DNA of 64,000 nt, taken from the NCBI RefSeq assembly GCF_029844725.1, contig NZ_JAOCKJ010000005.1, positions 1 through 64,000 of the forward strand, in the 5' to 3' direction. Source of the DNA: Pantoea sp. GD03673. Its GTDB lineage: Bacteria > Pseudomonadota > Gammaproteobacteria > Enterobacterales > Enterobacteriaceae. Under the pieces are notes generated by a model. That model was not told where the DNA came from. It saw only the letters and a program-made list of their open reading frames with translations, and searched no databases. Each line of letters begins with the position of its first letter. Within the stretch, counting starts at the first letter, position 1. Position numbers and translations under genes: made by a program. Shown piece by piece: positions 20,558-29,749 of the stretch.

Positions 20558-22183
20558 TTATTCATAGTCACGTTCATCGTCGGGCTGTTCCAGCACGGTA
20601 TAGGCGACGCTGCAGAACAGAGAATTCAGGCGCTTCATATCGCCGAGCAGACCGAGGTGCAGCGAACTGGTTTCAATGCTCTGCACGTTCTGCTGATGCA
20701 GGCGGTCAACGTGGGCGTGAGAGTAGCGGCGAATCATCAGGCGGAAGCGATGCTTAGCGCGGCGCAGACGTCTGGCGCTGGTCACATCGTGTGACAGAAA
20801 CACCGACAGACTCATTCTGAGGTTGGCGATCAACAGCTCCTGCAGCCCCTCCAGCTCTTTTAATCCCTCAGCAGAAAAGGCACGGCCCGCTGCCAGCGAC
20901 TTGTCAGCAACATCGCCGCTCATCCGCTCAATAATGTCACCGGCCTGCTCCAGATTAAGCGACATCTCAATGATTTCGCCCCAGCGGCGCGAATCTTCTT
21001 CGGGCAGGTCCTCTTTTGGCATTCGCGCCAGATAAAGTTTGATGGCGGTGTAGAGCACATCGACATCATCATCCAGCCGCCGCACCGTGCGCTCCTCGCG
21101 TGATTCACCATGCACGACTTTATTGAACGCCTCCAGCATCTGCTCCAGCACGTCCCCCATGCGCAGCGCTTCACGGGCGGCATTCACCAGCGCCAGCGCC
21201 GGGGTATCCAGTGCGCTGCGATCGAGGTGCTTCGGCTTGAGCTGCAGCGCGTTGTCTACGTCGTCGGCAATGATACGACGACAGAGGCGTGCCATCAGGT
21301 CAGCAAAGGGCACCATCGCTACGCAGCGGATGAGGTTGTAAAACACATGGAAGAAAATCACTAACTCTTCATCGTTGACCGGCAGCTTATCGAGCCACGT
21401 CGCCATTATGTCGACAAACGGCAGAATCAGTACGCAGCCGATGAACTTGAACAGCAGGCTGCCGAGCGCCACGCGTTTACCCGCGGCGTTCGAGCCGCTG
21501 GCGTTGATCATCGCCAGCAGACCGCTGCCGAGATTGGCCCCGATGACCAGGCAGAGCGCGACCTTGAACGAAATGACGCCGGTGGCGGTAAGTGTCGCGG
21601 TGATCAGCACTGCGGCCAGACTGGAGTAACTGATAATGGCGAACACCGCGCCCAGCAGCGCATCAAGCATAACGTCGCCGGTCAGGCTGGAGAAGAGCAC
21701 CTGCACACCGGCGGCCTGGGTGATAGGACGCGCCGCTTCGACAATCAGCTGTAAGGCCAGCAGTATCAGCCCCAGGCCAATGCTGGCGCGGCCTAACTGA
21801 CCGGCGCGGGTCTGCTTGCGGCTGAGGAAGAACACCACGCCAAAAAAGATAAACAGCGGTGAAAGCCAGGAGAGATCAAAGGTCAGAATACGCGCCATGA
21901 TGGCGGTGCCGACATCCGCGCCCAGAATCACCACCAGCGCGGGCGTCAGGCTGACCAGATTCTGTGCCACAAAAGAGGTCACCAGCAACGTCGTGGCGTT
22001 ACTGCTCTGTACCAGCGTGGTCACACCGATACCCGCCAGAAACGCCATCGGTTTTTTTTCTATGCTCCGGCTCAGCACGCGGCGCAGATCGGCACCATAG
22101 ACCCGCATGATGCCGGTTCGCACGATATGCGTGCCCCAGACCAGCAGGGCCACTGCGGAGAGTAGGTTAAGCAGGGTTAACAC
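20558..22183 (-). CDS. yjbB: Na/Pi cotransporter family protein YjbB
   Basis: YjbB of E. coli exports phosphate. The 541-residue product matches it (543). The membrane half has the duplicated Na/Pi repeats with QSSNATTLLVTSF (about 59-71) and SYSSLAAVLITATL. The cytosolic C-terminal half (from about 310) is a PhoU-like helical domain, ending HAHVDRLHQQNVQS. A 9-bp hairpin without T-run (22202-22210/22230-22238) lies in the 110-base gap separating it from the same-strand ABC operon upstream. Confidence 0.94.
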   Translation of the reverse strand: MLTLLNLLSAVALLVWGTHIVRTGIMRVYGADLRRVLSRSIEKKPMAFLAGIGVTTLVQSSNATTLLVTSFVAQNLVSLTPALVVILGADVGTAIMARILTFDLSWLSPLFIFFGVVFFLSRKQTRAGQLGRASIGLGLILLALQLIVEAARPITQAAGVQVLFSSLTGDVMLDALLGAVFAIISYSSLAAVLITATLTATGVISFKVALCLVIGANLGSGLLAMINASGSNAAGKRVALGSLLFKFIGCVLILPFVDIMATWLDKLPVNDEELVIFFHVFYNLIRCVAMVPFADLMARLCRRIIADDVDNALQLKPKHLDRSALDTPALALVNAAREALRMGDVLEQMLEAFNKVVHGESREERTVRRLDDDVDVLYTAIKLYLARMPKEDLPEEDSRRWGEIIEMSLNLEQAGDIIERMSGDVADKSLAAGRAFSAEGLKELEGLQELLIANLRMSLSVFLSHDVTSARRLRRAKHRFRLMIRRYSHAHVDRLHQQNVQSIETSSLHLGLLGDMKRLNSLFCSVAYTVLEQPDDERDYE

Positions 22184-22293
22184 GGGGTGTCGCTCCTCGT
22201 TTGTCAGGCTTCAAACAGCACAGACTGCCAGCCTGACAGCGAGAGCAATCTGTAGAGGGGATTGCCGTGCTATGCGTGATTTTTTCCTGTGTT

Positions 22294-23286
22294 TTAAGCA
22301 ACCTGGCGCAAAGTCGACATCGCTAATTGTAGACCAATCTTTCTGCCAGCGGGATGCAAATCCGCCGCCGATCGGTTAAGCACATCCACTGAAAGCTCCA
22401 CGTCATGTGCCCGGATACGGTAGCGGATCACGTTGCCCAGCAGGCTGTGGCTGAGGATTTCTGCAGGAATGCCCTGGCCCGGCGCGGTGAACAGCATCGA
22501 TTCAGGACGAATGGCCACCTGGCTGTTGAAAGGCTGGCCGGTCAGTCGCGTTGCCTGCTCCGCGCTCAGCAGGTTGTAGTTGCCGATAAATCCGGCCGCA
22601 AAGAGATCGACCGGCTGAGTATAGAGCGCTTCGGCATCGCCATTCTGCACAATTTTGCCCCGGTTCATCAGCACGATACGATCGGAGAGCGTCAGCGCCT
22701 CCTCCTGATCGTGGGTGACGAAAAGGGTGGTAAGGTTCAGCTCGCGCTGGATGCGCCGGATTTGATCGCGCAGATGGCGACGGATACGCGCATCCAGCGC
22801 AGACAGCGGTTCATCCAGCAGCAGCAGACGCGGGCGCGTCACCAGCGAACGCGCCAGCGCCACGCGCTGACACTGCCCGCCCGACAGCTGATGCGGATAA
22901 CGTCGCGCATAGTCACTGAGTTCGACCAGTTCCAGTACCTCCATCACCCGCTGACGGATCTGCGCGTCGGGCAGTTTCTGCATCTTCAGGCCAAACGCGA
23001 CGTTTTTCTCCACCGTCATGTTGGGAAACAGCGCATAGCTCTGAAACACCATTCCGATGGCGCGTTTCTGCGGAGCCAGCGGCACGATATCCTGGCCCTC
23101 CAGCCTGATTTCGCCGCTGTCGACGCCGGTTAAGCCCGCCAGACAGCGCAGCAGCGTCGATTTACCGCAGCCGCTGGGGCCGAGCAGGGTAACAAACTCT
23201 CCTTCAGCGGCGCTGAAATCGATCTGCTCGAAAATGGGCGTCGGTCCATAGGACTTGTTCAGCGCTTTAACGTCAAGGTAACTCAT
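22294..23286 (-). CDS. ABC transporter ATP-binding protein
   Basis: This is the ATPase of the importer encoded at 22,294-26,822. The 330-residue protein has Walker A GPSGCGKST (about 37-45), Q-loop, signature LSGGQCQRVALARSL with Cys in place of the usual second Gln, Walker B LLLLDEP, and the switch histidine in FVTHDQEEAL. The C-terminal domain from about 240 (AIRPESMLF) is a TOBE regulatory fold. It belongs to the CUT1/polyamine/iron/phosphonate-like group. It is the last gene, 2 bases after the permease gene. Confidence 0.9.
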   Translation of the reverse strand: MSYLDVKALNKSYGPTPIFEQIDFSAAEGEFVTLLGPSGCGKSTLLRCLAGLTGVDSGEIRLEGQDIVPLAPQKRAIGMVFQSYALFPNMTVEKNVAFGLKMQKLPDAQIRQRVMEVLELVELSDYARRYPHQLSGGQCQRVALARSLVTRPRLLLLDEPLSALDARIRRHLRDQIRRIQRELNLTTLFVTHDQEEALTLSDRIVLMNRGKIVQNGDAEALYTQPVDLFAAGFIGNYNLLSAEQATRLTGQPFNSQVAIRPESMLFTAPGQGIPAEILSHSLLGNVIRYRIRAHDVELSVDVLNRSAADLHPAGRKIGLQLAMSTLRQVA

Positions 23287-23288
23287 AT

Positions 23289-24074
23289 TCAGCCTCGCTC
23301 GGGATTCAGGACATTGGCCAGCCAGGTGACCAGCAGCACCACAAAGAAGTAGGAGATCACCAGCGCGCTGGTGAAGTGGCCGCTGCCGTTGCGCATGTTG
23401 AAGAGGTAGACCTGCAGGGTTTCATAACGGTTGCCGACCAGCAGGTTAGCGAAGACAAATTCGCCAATCAGAAAGGAGAATGAGAGCAGCACGGCAATCA
23501 GCATCCCTTTACGCAGGTTGGGCAGCACGACCCACAGCGCCGCCTGCCAGGTGCTGGCCCCCAGTAACTGCGCAGCATCAATCAGCTCTTTGAGGTTGAT
23601 CGCCTGCATATTGTTCGCCAGCGCCCGATAGATAAAGGGCAACGCGATGGTGAAATAGCAGCCGATTAATATCCACGGCGTGCCGGTCAGCATCAGCGGT
23701 GAGGAAGAGTAGAGTTGCAGCAATCCCACCGAGGAAACCACCGGCGGCACGGCGAAAGGCATCAGGATCAGAATGTTCATCACTGAATCCAGCCGGGGAA
23801 AATAGTAAGCGATTACAAACATGGCAGGCAGCACCAGCAGCAGCGAGAACAGCAGCGCACCAAAGCAAATCAGCAGCGAATGGCCCAGCGCCGTCAGAAA
23901 ACGCGGGTCGCTCCAGAGCTGGATGAACCACTTCAGGCTATAGCCCTGCGGCAGGATGGTGTTACTCCAGTCGGACGAGATCGCATAGAGCAGCGTGGCC
24001 AGCAAAGGCAGCGCCAGCAGGGTAAAGAGTAACCCGACGATGATCCGATGATAAAGGTGCTCAGCTCGTGACAT
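23289..24074 (-). CDS. ABC transporter permease, second subunit
   Basis: This 261-residue inner-membrane permease has six predicted transmembrane segments and the EAA loop IDAAQLLGASTWQAALWVVLP, which docks the ATPase. ATG 24089 overlaps the upstream gene, but ATG 24074 is preceded by AAGGAG at six bases and is preferred. It pairs with the adjacent permease to form the channel. The substrate cannot be read from sequence. Confidence 0.86.
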   Translation of the reverse strand: MSRAEHLYHRIIVGLLFTLLALPLLATLLYAISSDWSNTILPQGYSLKWFIQLWSDPRFLTALGHSLLICFGALLFSLLLVLPAMFVIAYYFPRLDSVMNILILMPFAVPPVVSSVGLLQLYSSSPLMLTGTPWILIGCYFTIALPFIYRALANNMQAINLKELIDAAQLLGASTWQAALWVVLPNLRKGMLIAVLLSFSFLIGEFVFANLLVGNRYETLQVYLFNMRNGSGHFTSALVISYFFVVLLVTWLANVLNPERG

Positions 24075-24085
24075 GACGGCTCCTT

Positions 24086-24931
24086 TCATGGCTGTTTCGC
24101 ATTGAGATAGCTGCGGCGCACCAGATACTGCTGCACCAGGGTGATCAGCGCCATGATTGCCACCAGGAGCATCGCCAGTGCGCTGCCGGTGTTGGGATCG
24201 AGCGAGATATCACCGGAGACCAGCGCGGCGATGCGCACCGGCACCACGTTGAAATTGCCGGTGGTCAGCGCGTAAATCGTGGCGTAAGCCCCCAGCGCAT
24301 TTGCCAGCAGAATGACAAAGGTGCCGAGCAGCGCCGGAAACAGAATGGGCAGGCCGATGTGCCACCAGTAGCGCCAGCGGCTGGCACCCAGCAGCGCAGC
24401 GGACTCCTGCCACTCTTTTTTCAGGCCGTCAAACGCCGGGTAGAGCAGCAGCACGCCCAGCGGGATCTGGAACCAGGTGTAAACCAGCACCATGCCGTTA
24501 CGTGAGAAGAGTCTGAAGCTCTCAATCACACCATAATGGCGGAGCAGCAGTGTCAGGCAGCCGTTCAGCCCCAGCAGAATGACGAAGGCAAACGCCAGCG
24601 GGACACCGGCAAAGTTGCTGGTCATGTTGGTAAAGGAGATAAGGAAGCGCTGCAGTCGCCCGCCGCCGAGCTGATGCAGCGAATAGCCGGTGATGAGCGC
24701 AATCAGTAATCCCCAGACGCTGGACCAGAGCGAAATATCCAGCGAGAAGCGAAACGCCTGCTGATAGAAAGGCGAGGTAAGAATGTCCTGATAGTTATCC
24801 CAGCCCCACTGGCTGTTCATCTCACTCCAGAAGCTGTTAATGGCGATCCACAACAGCGGTGCCAGCTGAAAGGCGACCCAGAATAAAGTGAAAGGTAACA
24901 GCAGCAGCAGCGCGAAGCCTTTTCCCTTCAT
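24086..24931 (-). CDS. ABC transporter permease, first subunit
   Basis: This 281-residue permease has about six transmembrane segments and the EAA loop ESAALLGASRWRYWWHIGLP. It overlaps the upstream phosphohydrolase gene by four bases (ATGA), a sign of tight coupling in the operon. The family is the PotB/ThiP-like type found in importers for iron, thiamine, polyamines and aminoethylphosphonate. Confidence 0.87.
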   Translation of the reverse strand: MKGKGFALLLLLPFTLFWVAFQLAPLLWIAINSFWSEMNSQWGWDNYQDILTSPFYQQAFRFSLDISLWSSVWGLLIALITGYSLHQLGGGRLQRFLISFTNMTSNFAGVPLAFAFVILLGLNGCLTLLLRHYGVIESFRLFSRNGMVLVYTWFQIPLGVLLLYPAFDGLKKEWQESAALLGASRWRYWWHIGLPILFPALLGTFVILLANALGAYATIYALTTGNFNVVPVRIAALVSGDISLDPNTGSALAMLLVAIMALITLVQQYLVRRSYLNAKQP

Positions 24932-25740
24932 CTTTGCGACTCCGCCAGCAGCCCGCGACAGACCGGCTTGTCATGGGCGACTTCGAGCAGTTCACACAGC
25001 GTGCCGCACAGGTCGGTCTGTTGTGGGGCAAGGTCAGGCTGCAGCGAGAACGCGTGGCCAAAAACGAACAGCGGTACCGTGGTCTCCTCCGGCAGAATCC
25101 CGCCGTGGGAGCGATCGTCATTCATGCCGTGATCGGCCGTGACCATCACCTGGTAGCCTTCGGCCAGCCACCGTGGCATCCACTGCGACAGCAGGCCGTC
25201 GGCGATGCGGGCCCGGTTGCGGTACTGCGGCGAGGAGAGCCCTGATTTATGCCCGGCATCGTCAATGTTCATCGGGTGAATCAGCAGAAAATCGGGATCG
25301 TGACGCAGCCGCAGGCTTTCTGCATCTTCAAACAGATGCGAGTCGGGATAGCTATCATCAGAGTAAAAATGTCCGAACTGAATGGGCAGGTCCGGCGCGT
25401 CAGTGTGACGATCGCGCGCCGGAACGAACGGTGTGCGGTTATAAAGTTCACTCACCCAGTGGTAGGCCGCTGCCGCCGTGGTCAGCCCCGCCGCACGCGC
25501 AAAGTGAAACACGCTGCGCTCGCGGCTTAACCGGCTGACGCCATTATGAATAATGCCGCTTCTGACCGGCGGAATCCCGGTCAGGATGCACTCATAAAGC
25601 GGGCGCGACAGTGACGGTAATTCACAGGTCATACGGTAATAGAATCCGTTGCCCTGCGAACATTCGGCATGCAGGTAACCCATTGCATGTTGTGCGACCT
25701 GATTGCTCAGCCCGTCCAGTACCACCAGGATGGTCTTCAT
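24928..25740 (-). CDS. Cytosolic alkaline-phosphatase-superfamily phosphohydrolase
   Basis: The 270-residue protein belongs to the type I phosphodiesterase/nucleotide pyrophosphatase branch. Visible metal and catalytic residues are Asp9 (VVLDG), probable nucleophile Ser45 (ELPSLSRP) before LTGIPP, Asp160/161 and His164 (NIDDAGH), Asp203-His204 (TADHGM) and His212 (SHGG). There is no signal peptide, so it acts in the cytoplasm, presumably on the compound brought in by the neighbouring importer. An ATG at 25797 lies inside the preceding gene; ATG 25740 follows AGGGAGAACGG. The substrate is unknown: a phosphonate, phosphomonoester or phosphodiester is possible. Confidence 0.85.
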   Translation of the reverse strand: MKTILVVLDGLSNQVAQHAMGYLHAECSQGNGFYYRMTCELPSLSRPLYECILTGIPPVRSGIIHNGVSRLSRERSVFHFARAAGLTTAAAAYHWVSELYNRTPFVPARDRHTDAPDLPIQFGHFYSDDSYPDSHLFEDAESLRLRHDPDFLLIHPMNIDDAGHKSGLSSPQYRNRARIADGLLSQWMPRWLAEGYQVMVTADHGMNDDRSHGGILPEETTVPLFVFGHAFSLQPDLAPQQTDLCGTLCELLEVAHDKPVCRGLLAESQR

Positions 25741-25760
25741 TCCGTTCTCCCTGCCGCGAA

Positions 25761-26822
25761 TTACTGCTGCATATTGATGATGACGTTTTCCTGCCACAGG
25801 CGCGGCAGCATTTTCGACGATTTATCCCAGGCAGCCTGATCCTTAACCGGACGGGCATTTTTATATTCTGATTGCGGCAGCAGGCGGGCCTGCACGTCCG
25901 CTGGCAGCGTCAGATGCTCGGCACGAATCGGACGGGCATAGCCTTTCGCCAGATTGAACTGCCCCTGGTCTGAGAAGATATATTCGCGCGTCAGTTTGGC
26001 GGCGTTAGGGTGTTTCGCGTATTTGTTGATGAGGGTGGTGTAGCCAGAGGTCACTGATCCATCAGACGGAATCACCACCTCATAGCGATTTTTGTCAATC
26101 TGGTCACGGTAGTTAAGGGCGTTAAAGTCCCAAACCACCGCCATCTGCACTTCGCCTTTTTCGATGTTGGCAATCACCGGATCGGTCACACCAAGACGCC
26201 CCTGTTTTGCCAGATCGGCAAAGAAAGCCAGCGCCGGTTTCAGGCTCTTTTCATCGCCGCCCAGGGCGTAGTTTGCAGCCAGTACGCCGTTAGCCGCCTG
26301 AGCTGCCACGCCGACGTCACCGATAGTAACCACATACTTACCTTTCTTCAGATCGGCCCAGCTGTGGGGGATATCTTTAACCTGTTGCTTGTCGATCAGA
26401 AAGGCGATAGTGCCGGTATAGGCCAGCGCCCAGTGACCATCTTTATCTTTAGCCCAGGCCGGAATCTGGTCCCAGTGTGTGGGTTTATAGGGCTGGGTTA
26501 TCCCTTTGGCGACGGCGATCGGGCCAAAGGCAGCACCCACGTCACCTATGTCAGCGCTGGCGTTCTCTTTCTCTGCATCGAATTTCGCCAGCTCCTGCGC
26601 CGATGACATATCGGTGTCGCTGTGCCTGAGGCCATATTTGCTGCTGATGTCGTTCCAGGTATCTTTCCAGTTGGCCCAGCTGTCCGGCATCCCGACGCTG
26701 TTGACCTGACCTTCACTGCGTGCGGCTTTTTCCAGCGCCGCAAGGTCATTATCGGCGGCCTGCGCAACGGGCAGGGTGAGCACTACAGCACTGGCTACTA
26801 CAGAGGCGATAAACGCTTTCAT
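25761..26822 (-). CDS. ABC transporter periplasmic substrate-binding protein
   Basis: The 353-residue protein starts with a signal peptide (MKAFIASVVASAVVLTLPVAQA, cut after about residue 22). The body is a type II periplasmic binding fold with family 1/6 traits (GDVGAAFGPIAVAKG, ALAYTGTIAFLIDKQQV, GDVGVAAQAANG). It lacks close resemblance to Salmonella PhnS as I recall it. It is the first and so probably most highly expressed gene of the operon, and it is divergent from the GntR/UTRA regulator with a dyad operator between. Confidence 0.88.
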   Translation of the reverse strand: MKAFIASVVASAVVLTLPVAQAADNDLAALEKAARSEGQVNSVGMPDSWANWKDTWNDISSKYGLRHSDTDMSSAQELAKFDAEKENASADIGDVGAAFGPIAVAKGITQPYKPTHWDQIPAWAKDKDGHWALAYTGTIAFLIDKQQVKDIPHSWADLKKGKYVVTIGDVGVAAQAANGVLAANYALGGDEKSLKPALAFFADLAKQGRLGVTDPVIANIEKGEVQMAVVWDFNALNYRDQIDKNRYEVVIPSDGSVTSGYTTLINKYAKHPNAAKLTREYIFSDQGQFNLAKGYARPIRAEHLTLPADVQARLLPQSEYKNARPVKDQAAWDKSSKMLPRLWQENVIINMQQ

Positions 26823-26856
26823 CTCAGTTGCTCCGGGTGTAAGTTGATGGGCCTGA

Positions 26857-26870
26857 CTGGTCTAGTCCAG
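26857..26870. promoter_or_regulatory. Candidate GntR/UTRA operator
   Basis: CTGGTCTAGTCCAG is an imperfect palindrome with core GTCTAGTC, one base off the GTCTAGAC form common for HutC/UTRA-type GntR regulators. It lies 35 bases upstream of the binding-protein start and 159 bases before the regulator start, in the shared divergent region. Confidence 0.55.
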
Positions 26871-27028
26871 CAAGAACCGAGCCAATGTAGCCCCTGTATA
26901 TGAACGATTTATGACAGAGCGGCGCTGTGCGGGGGACGGACGGCAAGAGTTGTGACCCGTTCGCCCATCACAGGCGTGTTTACCTGAACAGCAAGAGTGC
27001 GGAGTCGCACCAAAATGAGGCTACTGTT

Positions 27029-27736
27029 GTGGCGTTGACAGCACTCAAAACAGCGGATGTGATTGCCAGCGCACTGCTGACGCGCATTCAGACCGGTGAG
27101 TTCAACAGTGGACGCCTGCCGGCGGAGCGTGCCTTAAGTGAGGCCTTCAGCACTACCCGGATTACCCTGCGGGAAGCGCTGGGCAAGCTGGAAGCCCAGG
27201 GGATGATCTACCGGGAACTGCGTCGCGGCTGGTTTATCGCGCCGCCGCGCCTGATCTACAATCCCCTGCATCACAGCCACTTTCATGCCATGGCCTCGGC
27301 GCAGGGGCGTCAGGCCACAACGGAAGTTATCGCCGCTGAGCAGGTCGCAGCACACGACAGCGTGGCGACGGCGCTGCGGCTGACGCCAGGTTCGGTGGTT
27401 TACTGTATCCGCCGCCTGCGGCGCATTGATGGGCGTGCAGTGCTCTATGTTGAACACTACCTCAACCCGCGTTTTTTCCCCGGCCTGCTTGATGAAGATC
27501 TGACCCGTTCCCTGACCGATCTCTATGACCAGCGCTACGGCATTCGCTATGGCGGCGCGCGCTTCACGATTCTGCCCGGTCCGTTGCCGGAGGTTGCCGC
27601 ACCTGCGCTGAATGTGGCTCCGGGCAGTCCCGGCCTGCTGATAACCCGCATCAACCGTAATCAGCAAAAAGAGGTGATTGACTGCGACTGTGAATACTGG
27701 CGTTACGATGCGCTCTGTGTGGATGTGGAGGCATAG
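27029..27736 (+). CDS. GntR family regulator with UTRA ligand domain
   Basis: The product has 235 residues from GTG 27029, which follows GAGG at eight bases; an ATG at 26927 would add 34 residues upstream of the fold. The N-terminal winged helix is typical GntR (LPAERALSEAFSTTRITLREALGKLEAQGMIYR, about 25-57 in the short form) and the C-terminal half is a UTRA effector domain (VVYCIRRLRRIDGRAVLYVEHYLNP). It is divergent from the ABC/phosphohydrolase operon, so it most likely controls it in response to the transported compound. PhnR and PhnF are regulators of this class, but identity is not claimed. Confidence 0.85.
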   Translation: MALTALKTADVIASALLTRIQTGEFNSGRLPAERALSEAFSTTRITLREALGKLEAQGMIYRELRRGWFIAPPRLIYNPLHHSHFHAMASAQGRQATTEVIAAEQVAAHDSVATALRLTPGSVVYCIRRLRRIDGRAVLYVEHYLNPRFFPGLLDEDLTRSLTDLYDQRYGIRYGGARFTILPGPLPEVAAPALNVAPGSPGLLITRINRNQQKEVIDCDCEYWRYDALCVDVEA

Positions 27737-27744
27737 GGAGTTAT

Positions 27745-27760
27745 TGTGATTTACATCACA
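27745..27760 (+). promoter_or_regulatory. CRP-cAMP binding site upstream of psiE
   Basis: TGTGATTTACATCACA has both perfect CRP half-sites (TGTGA, six bases, TCACA) and lies 48-63 bases before the psiE start. CRP control of psiE is known in E. coli. Confidence 0.85.
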
Positions 27761-27807
27761 CTCACGCATGATATTGCGCGCTGATAACCCCTTTTTAAAG
27801 GCGCAAC

Positions 27808-28218
27808 ATGAGTGACAAAAATCCTTTTGCCCGCCACCTTGCAACGGTCTTGCAGTGGGTGCTGAATCTGGGACTGCTGAGCCTGGCGATCATCCTGATC
27901 GTCTTTTTAGGCAAAGAGACGATTCATCTGGCAAACGTACTGTTTAATACCGGCGAGCAGGCATCGTCTTATCTGCTGATTGAGGGAATTGTTATCTATT
28001 TCCTCTATTTCGAATTTATTGCTCTGATTGTTAAGTACTTTCAGTCGGGCTATCACTTTCCGCTGCGCTACTTTGTCTATATCGGTATTACGGCGATTAT
28101 CCGCCTGATTATCGTCGACCATAAAAATCCCTTCGATACCCTCTGCTATTCTGCGGCGATTCTGATTCTGGTCATCACGCTGTGGCTGGCAAACAGCAAC
28201 CGGCTGAAGCGCGAGTAA
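27808..28218 (+). CDS. psiE: Phosphate-starvation-inducible protein PsiE
   Basis: PsiE is a small inner-membrane protein of unknown biochemical role, induced by phosphate starvation in E. coli and controlled by CRP. The 136-residue product has the E. coli length, four hydrophobic segments and the conserved VVFLGKET-like [16 protein letters not shown] and [26 protein letters not shown] region. It is followed by a 9-bp hairpin (28223-28246). Its place beside a probable phosphorus-compound uptake operon may be meaningful. Confidence 0.95.
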   Translation: MSDKNPFARHLATVLQWVLNLGLLSLAIILIVFLGKETIHLANVLFNTGEQASSYLLIEGIVIYFLYFEFIALIVKYFQSGYHFPLRYFVYIGITAIIRLIIVDHKNPFDTLCYSAAILILVITLWLANSNRLKRE

Positions 28219-28222
28219 TCTC

Positions 28223-28246
28223 CCTGCCGTCTGTCACGACGGCAGG
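28223..28246 (+). terminator. Hairpin after psiE
   Basis: The 9-bp stem CCTGCCGTC/GACGGCAGG begins five bases after the psiE stop. Only TGTT follows, so termination would be weak. Confidence 0.5.
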
Positions 28247-28304
28247 TGTTCGCATCGTCTCTCTGCGCTAAACTAACGGCCTGAAAATTATCGGGAGTGG
28301 TGCC

Positions 28305-28817
28305 ATGTCGCAAGACGCACTCAGCTTATTACGTTCGCTTAACTGGCTTTCTCCGTCGCAGGCAACCCTTGCGCCGCCCTTGCTCGACTGGCTGATGGAA
28401 GAAGATTCAATGACACGCCGTTTTGAGCAGCACTGTCAGCGAGTCACGGTTCAGCCGCTGCGTGAAGGCTTTATCGACGCCAGCGAGTTAGGTGAGGAAA
28501 GAGCCTTGTTGCCAGATGATGAACGATTCTGGCTGCGTGAAGTGCTGCTGTTCGGCGACGATCAGCTCTGGCTGGCGGGCCGCACACTGGTGCCGGAAAG
28601 CACCCTGAAGGGGCCGGAGGCGATGCTGCAACAGCTGGGCACCCGTCCTCTGGGCCGTTATCTGTTCTCATCGTCAACGCTGACCCGCGACTTTATCGAG
28701 CCGGGGCAGGTGGAGGGACTGTGGGGACGGCGTTCACGCCTGCGTCTTTCCGGCAAACCGCTGCTGCTGACTGAACTGTTTTTACCGGCATCGCCGCTTT
28801 ATCGCGATCTGGTCTGA
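28305..28817 (+). CDS. ubiC: Chorismate pyruvate-lyase
   Basis: UbiC removes pyruvate from chorismate to give 4-hydroxybenzoate, the first step of ubiquinone synthesis. The product has 170 residues (165 in E. coli) with the conserved [42 protein letters not shown] and [22 protein letters not shown] segments; the arginine of WLAGRT and the glutamate of LLLTELF are family active-site residues. It lies seven bases before ubiA in the usual operon. Confidence 0.95.
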   Translation: MSQDALSLLRSLNWLSPSQATLAPPLLDWLMEEDSMTRRFEQHCQRVTVQPLREGFIDASELGEERALLPDDERFWLREVLLFGDDQLWLAGRTLVPESTLKGPEAMLQQLGTRPLGRYLFSSSTLTRDFIEPGQVEGLWGRRSRLRLSGKPLLLTELFLPASPLYRDLV

Positions 28818-28824
28818 GGATTTT

Positions 28825-29712
28825 GTGGTGCAAACGAGCTTAAAAATGAATAAATGGCACGCCTACGCTCGCCTGATGCGTATCGATAAACCGATTGGTA
28901 CGCTGCTGCTGATGTGGCCTACGCTCTGGGCATTATGGCTGGCTGACAGGGCGATTCCGCCGCTGCCGGTGCTGGCGGTATTTGTTGCCGGTGTGTTTGT
29001 GATGCGTGCAGCCGGTTGTGTCATCAACGACTACGCCGACCGCAAAGTGGATGGTCATGTGGAGCGTACGAAGCACCGGCCACTGGCCAGCGGTGCCGTA
29101 AGCGCAAAAGAGGCTAAGCTGCTGTTTGTGATGCTGGCACTGGTGGCGTTTGTGCTGGTGCTGACCATGAACCTGATGACGATTATGCTCTCCGTCGTGG
29201 GGCTGGCGCTGGCCTGGGTTTATCCCTTCATGAAACGCTATACCCACCTGCCGCAGGTAGTGCTGGGTGCCGCGTTTGGCTGGGCAATTCCCATGGCCTG
29301 GTCTGCGGTTAGTGAGTCCTTACCTCTGGTCTGCTGGCTGGTATTCATCGCTAACATCTGCTGGACGGTTGCTTACGACACCCAGTATGCGATGGTCGAC
29401 AGGGATGATGATCTGAAGATTGGTGTGAAGTCGACCGCGATTTTATTTGGCCGTTTCGACAAGCTGATCATTGGTCTGCTGCAGCTGGCGACGCTGCTGC
29501 TGATGGCGCTGGTGGGAATCATGCTGCACCTGAACAGCGCCTTCTACTGGACGCTGCTGCTGGCGGCCGCGCTGTTTGTTTATCAGCAGAAGCTGATCGC
29601 CGGACGCGAGCGCCAGCCCTGTTTCCAGGCTTTCCTGAATAACAACTATGTCGGGATGGTGCTGTTCCTTGGCATTTTAATGAATACGCCGCCGTTCACT
29701 CAGCTGTTCTGA
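28825..29712 (+). CDS. ubiA: 4-hydroxybenzoate octaprenyltransferase
   Basis: UbiA attaches the polyprenyl tail to 4-hydroxybenzoate in the inner membrane. The product has 295 residues (290 in E. coli) and about nine transmembrane helices, with two aspartate-rich diphosphate-binding motifs: [12 protein letters not shown] and [12 protein letters not shown]. Start is a GTG, either 28825 or the next codon 28828, after GAGGA that overlaps the ubiC stop. It is convergent with plsB. Confidence 0.95.
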   Translation: MVQTSLKMNKWHAYARLMRIDKPIGTLLLMWPTLWALWLADRAIPPLPVLAVFVAGVFVMRAAGCVINDYADRKVDGHVERTKHRPLASGAVSAKEAKLLFVMLALVAFVLVLTMNLMTIMLSVVGLALAWVYPFMKRYTHLPQVVLGAAFGWAIPMAWSAVSESLPLVCWLVFIANICWTVAYDTQYAMVDRDDDLKIGVKSTAILFGRFDKLIIGLLQLATLLLMALVGIMLHLNSAFYWTLLLAAALFVYQQKLIAGRERQPCFQAFLNNNYVGMVLFLGILMNTPPFTQLF

Positions 29713-29749
29713 CTGGAAAGGCAGCCTGTCATAGCGGGAAGACCGTGCC

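Noticed and set aside
22294..26822. Assigning phnSTUV symbols to the ABC operon
   Set aside because: The binding protein does not resemble Salmonella PhnS as recalled and a phosphohydrolase is inserted; substrate is not established.
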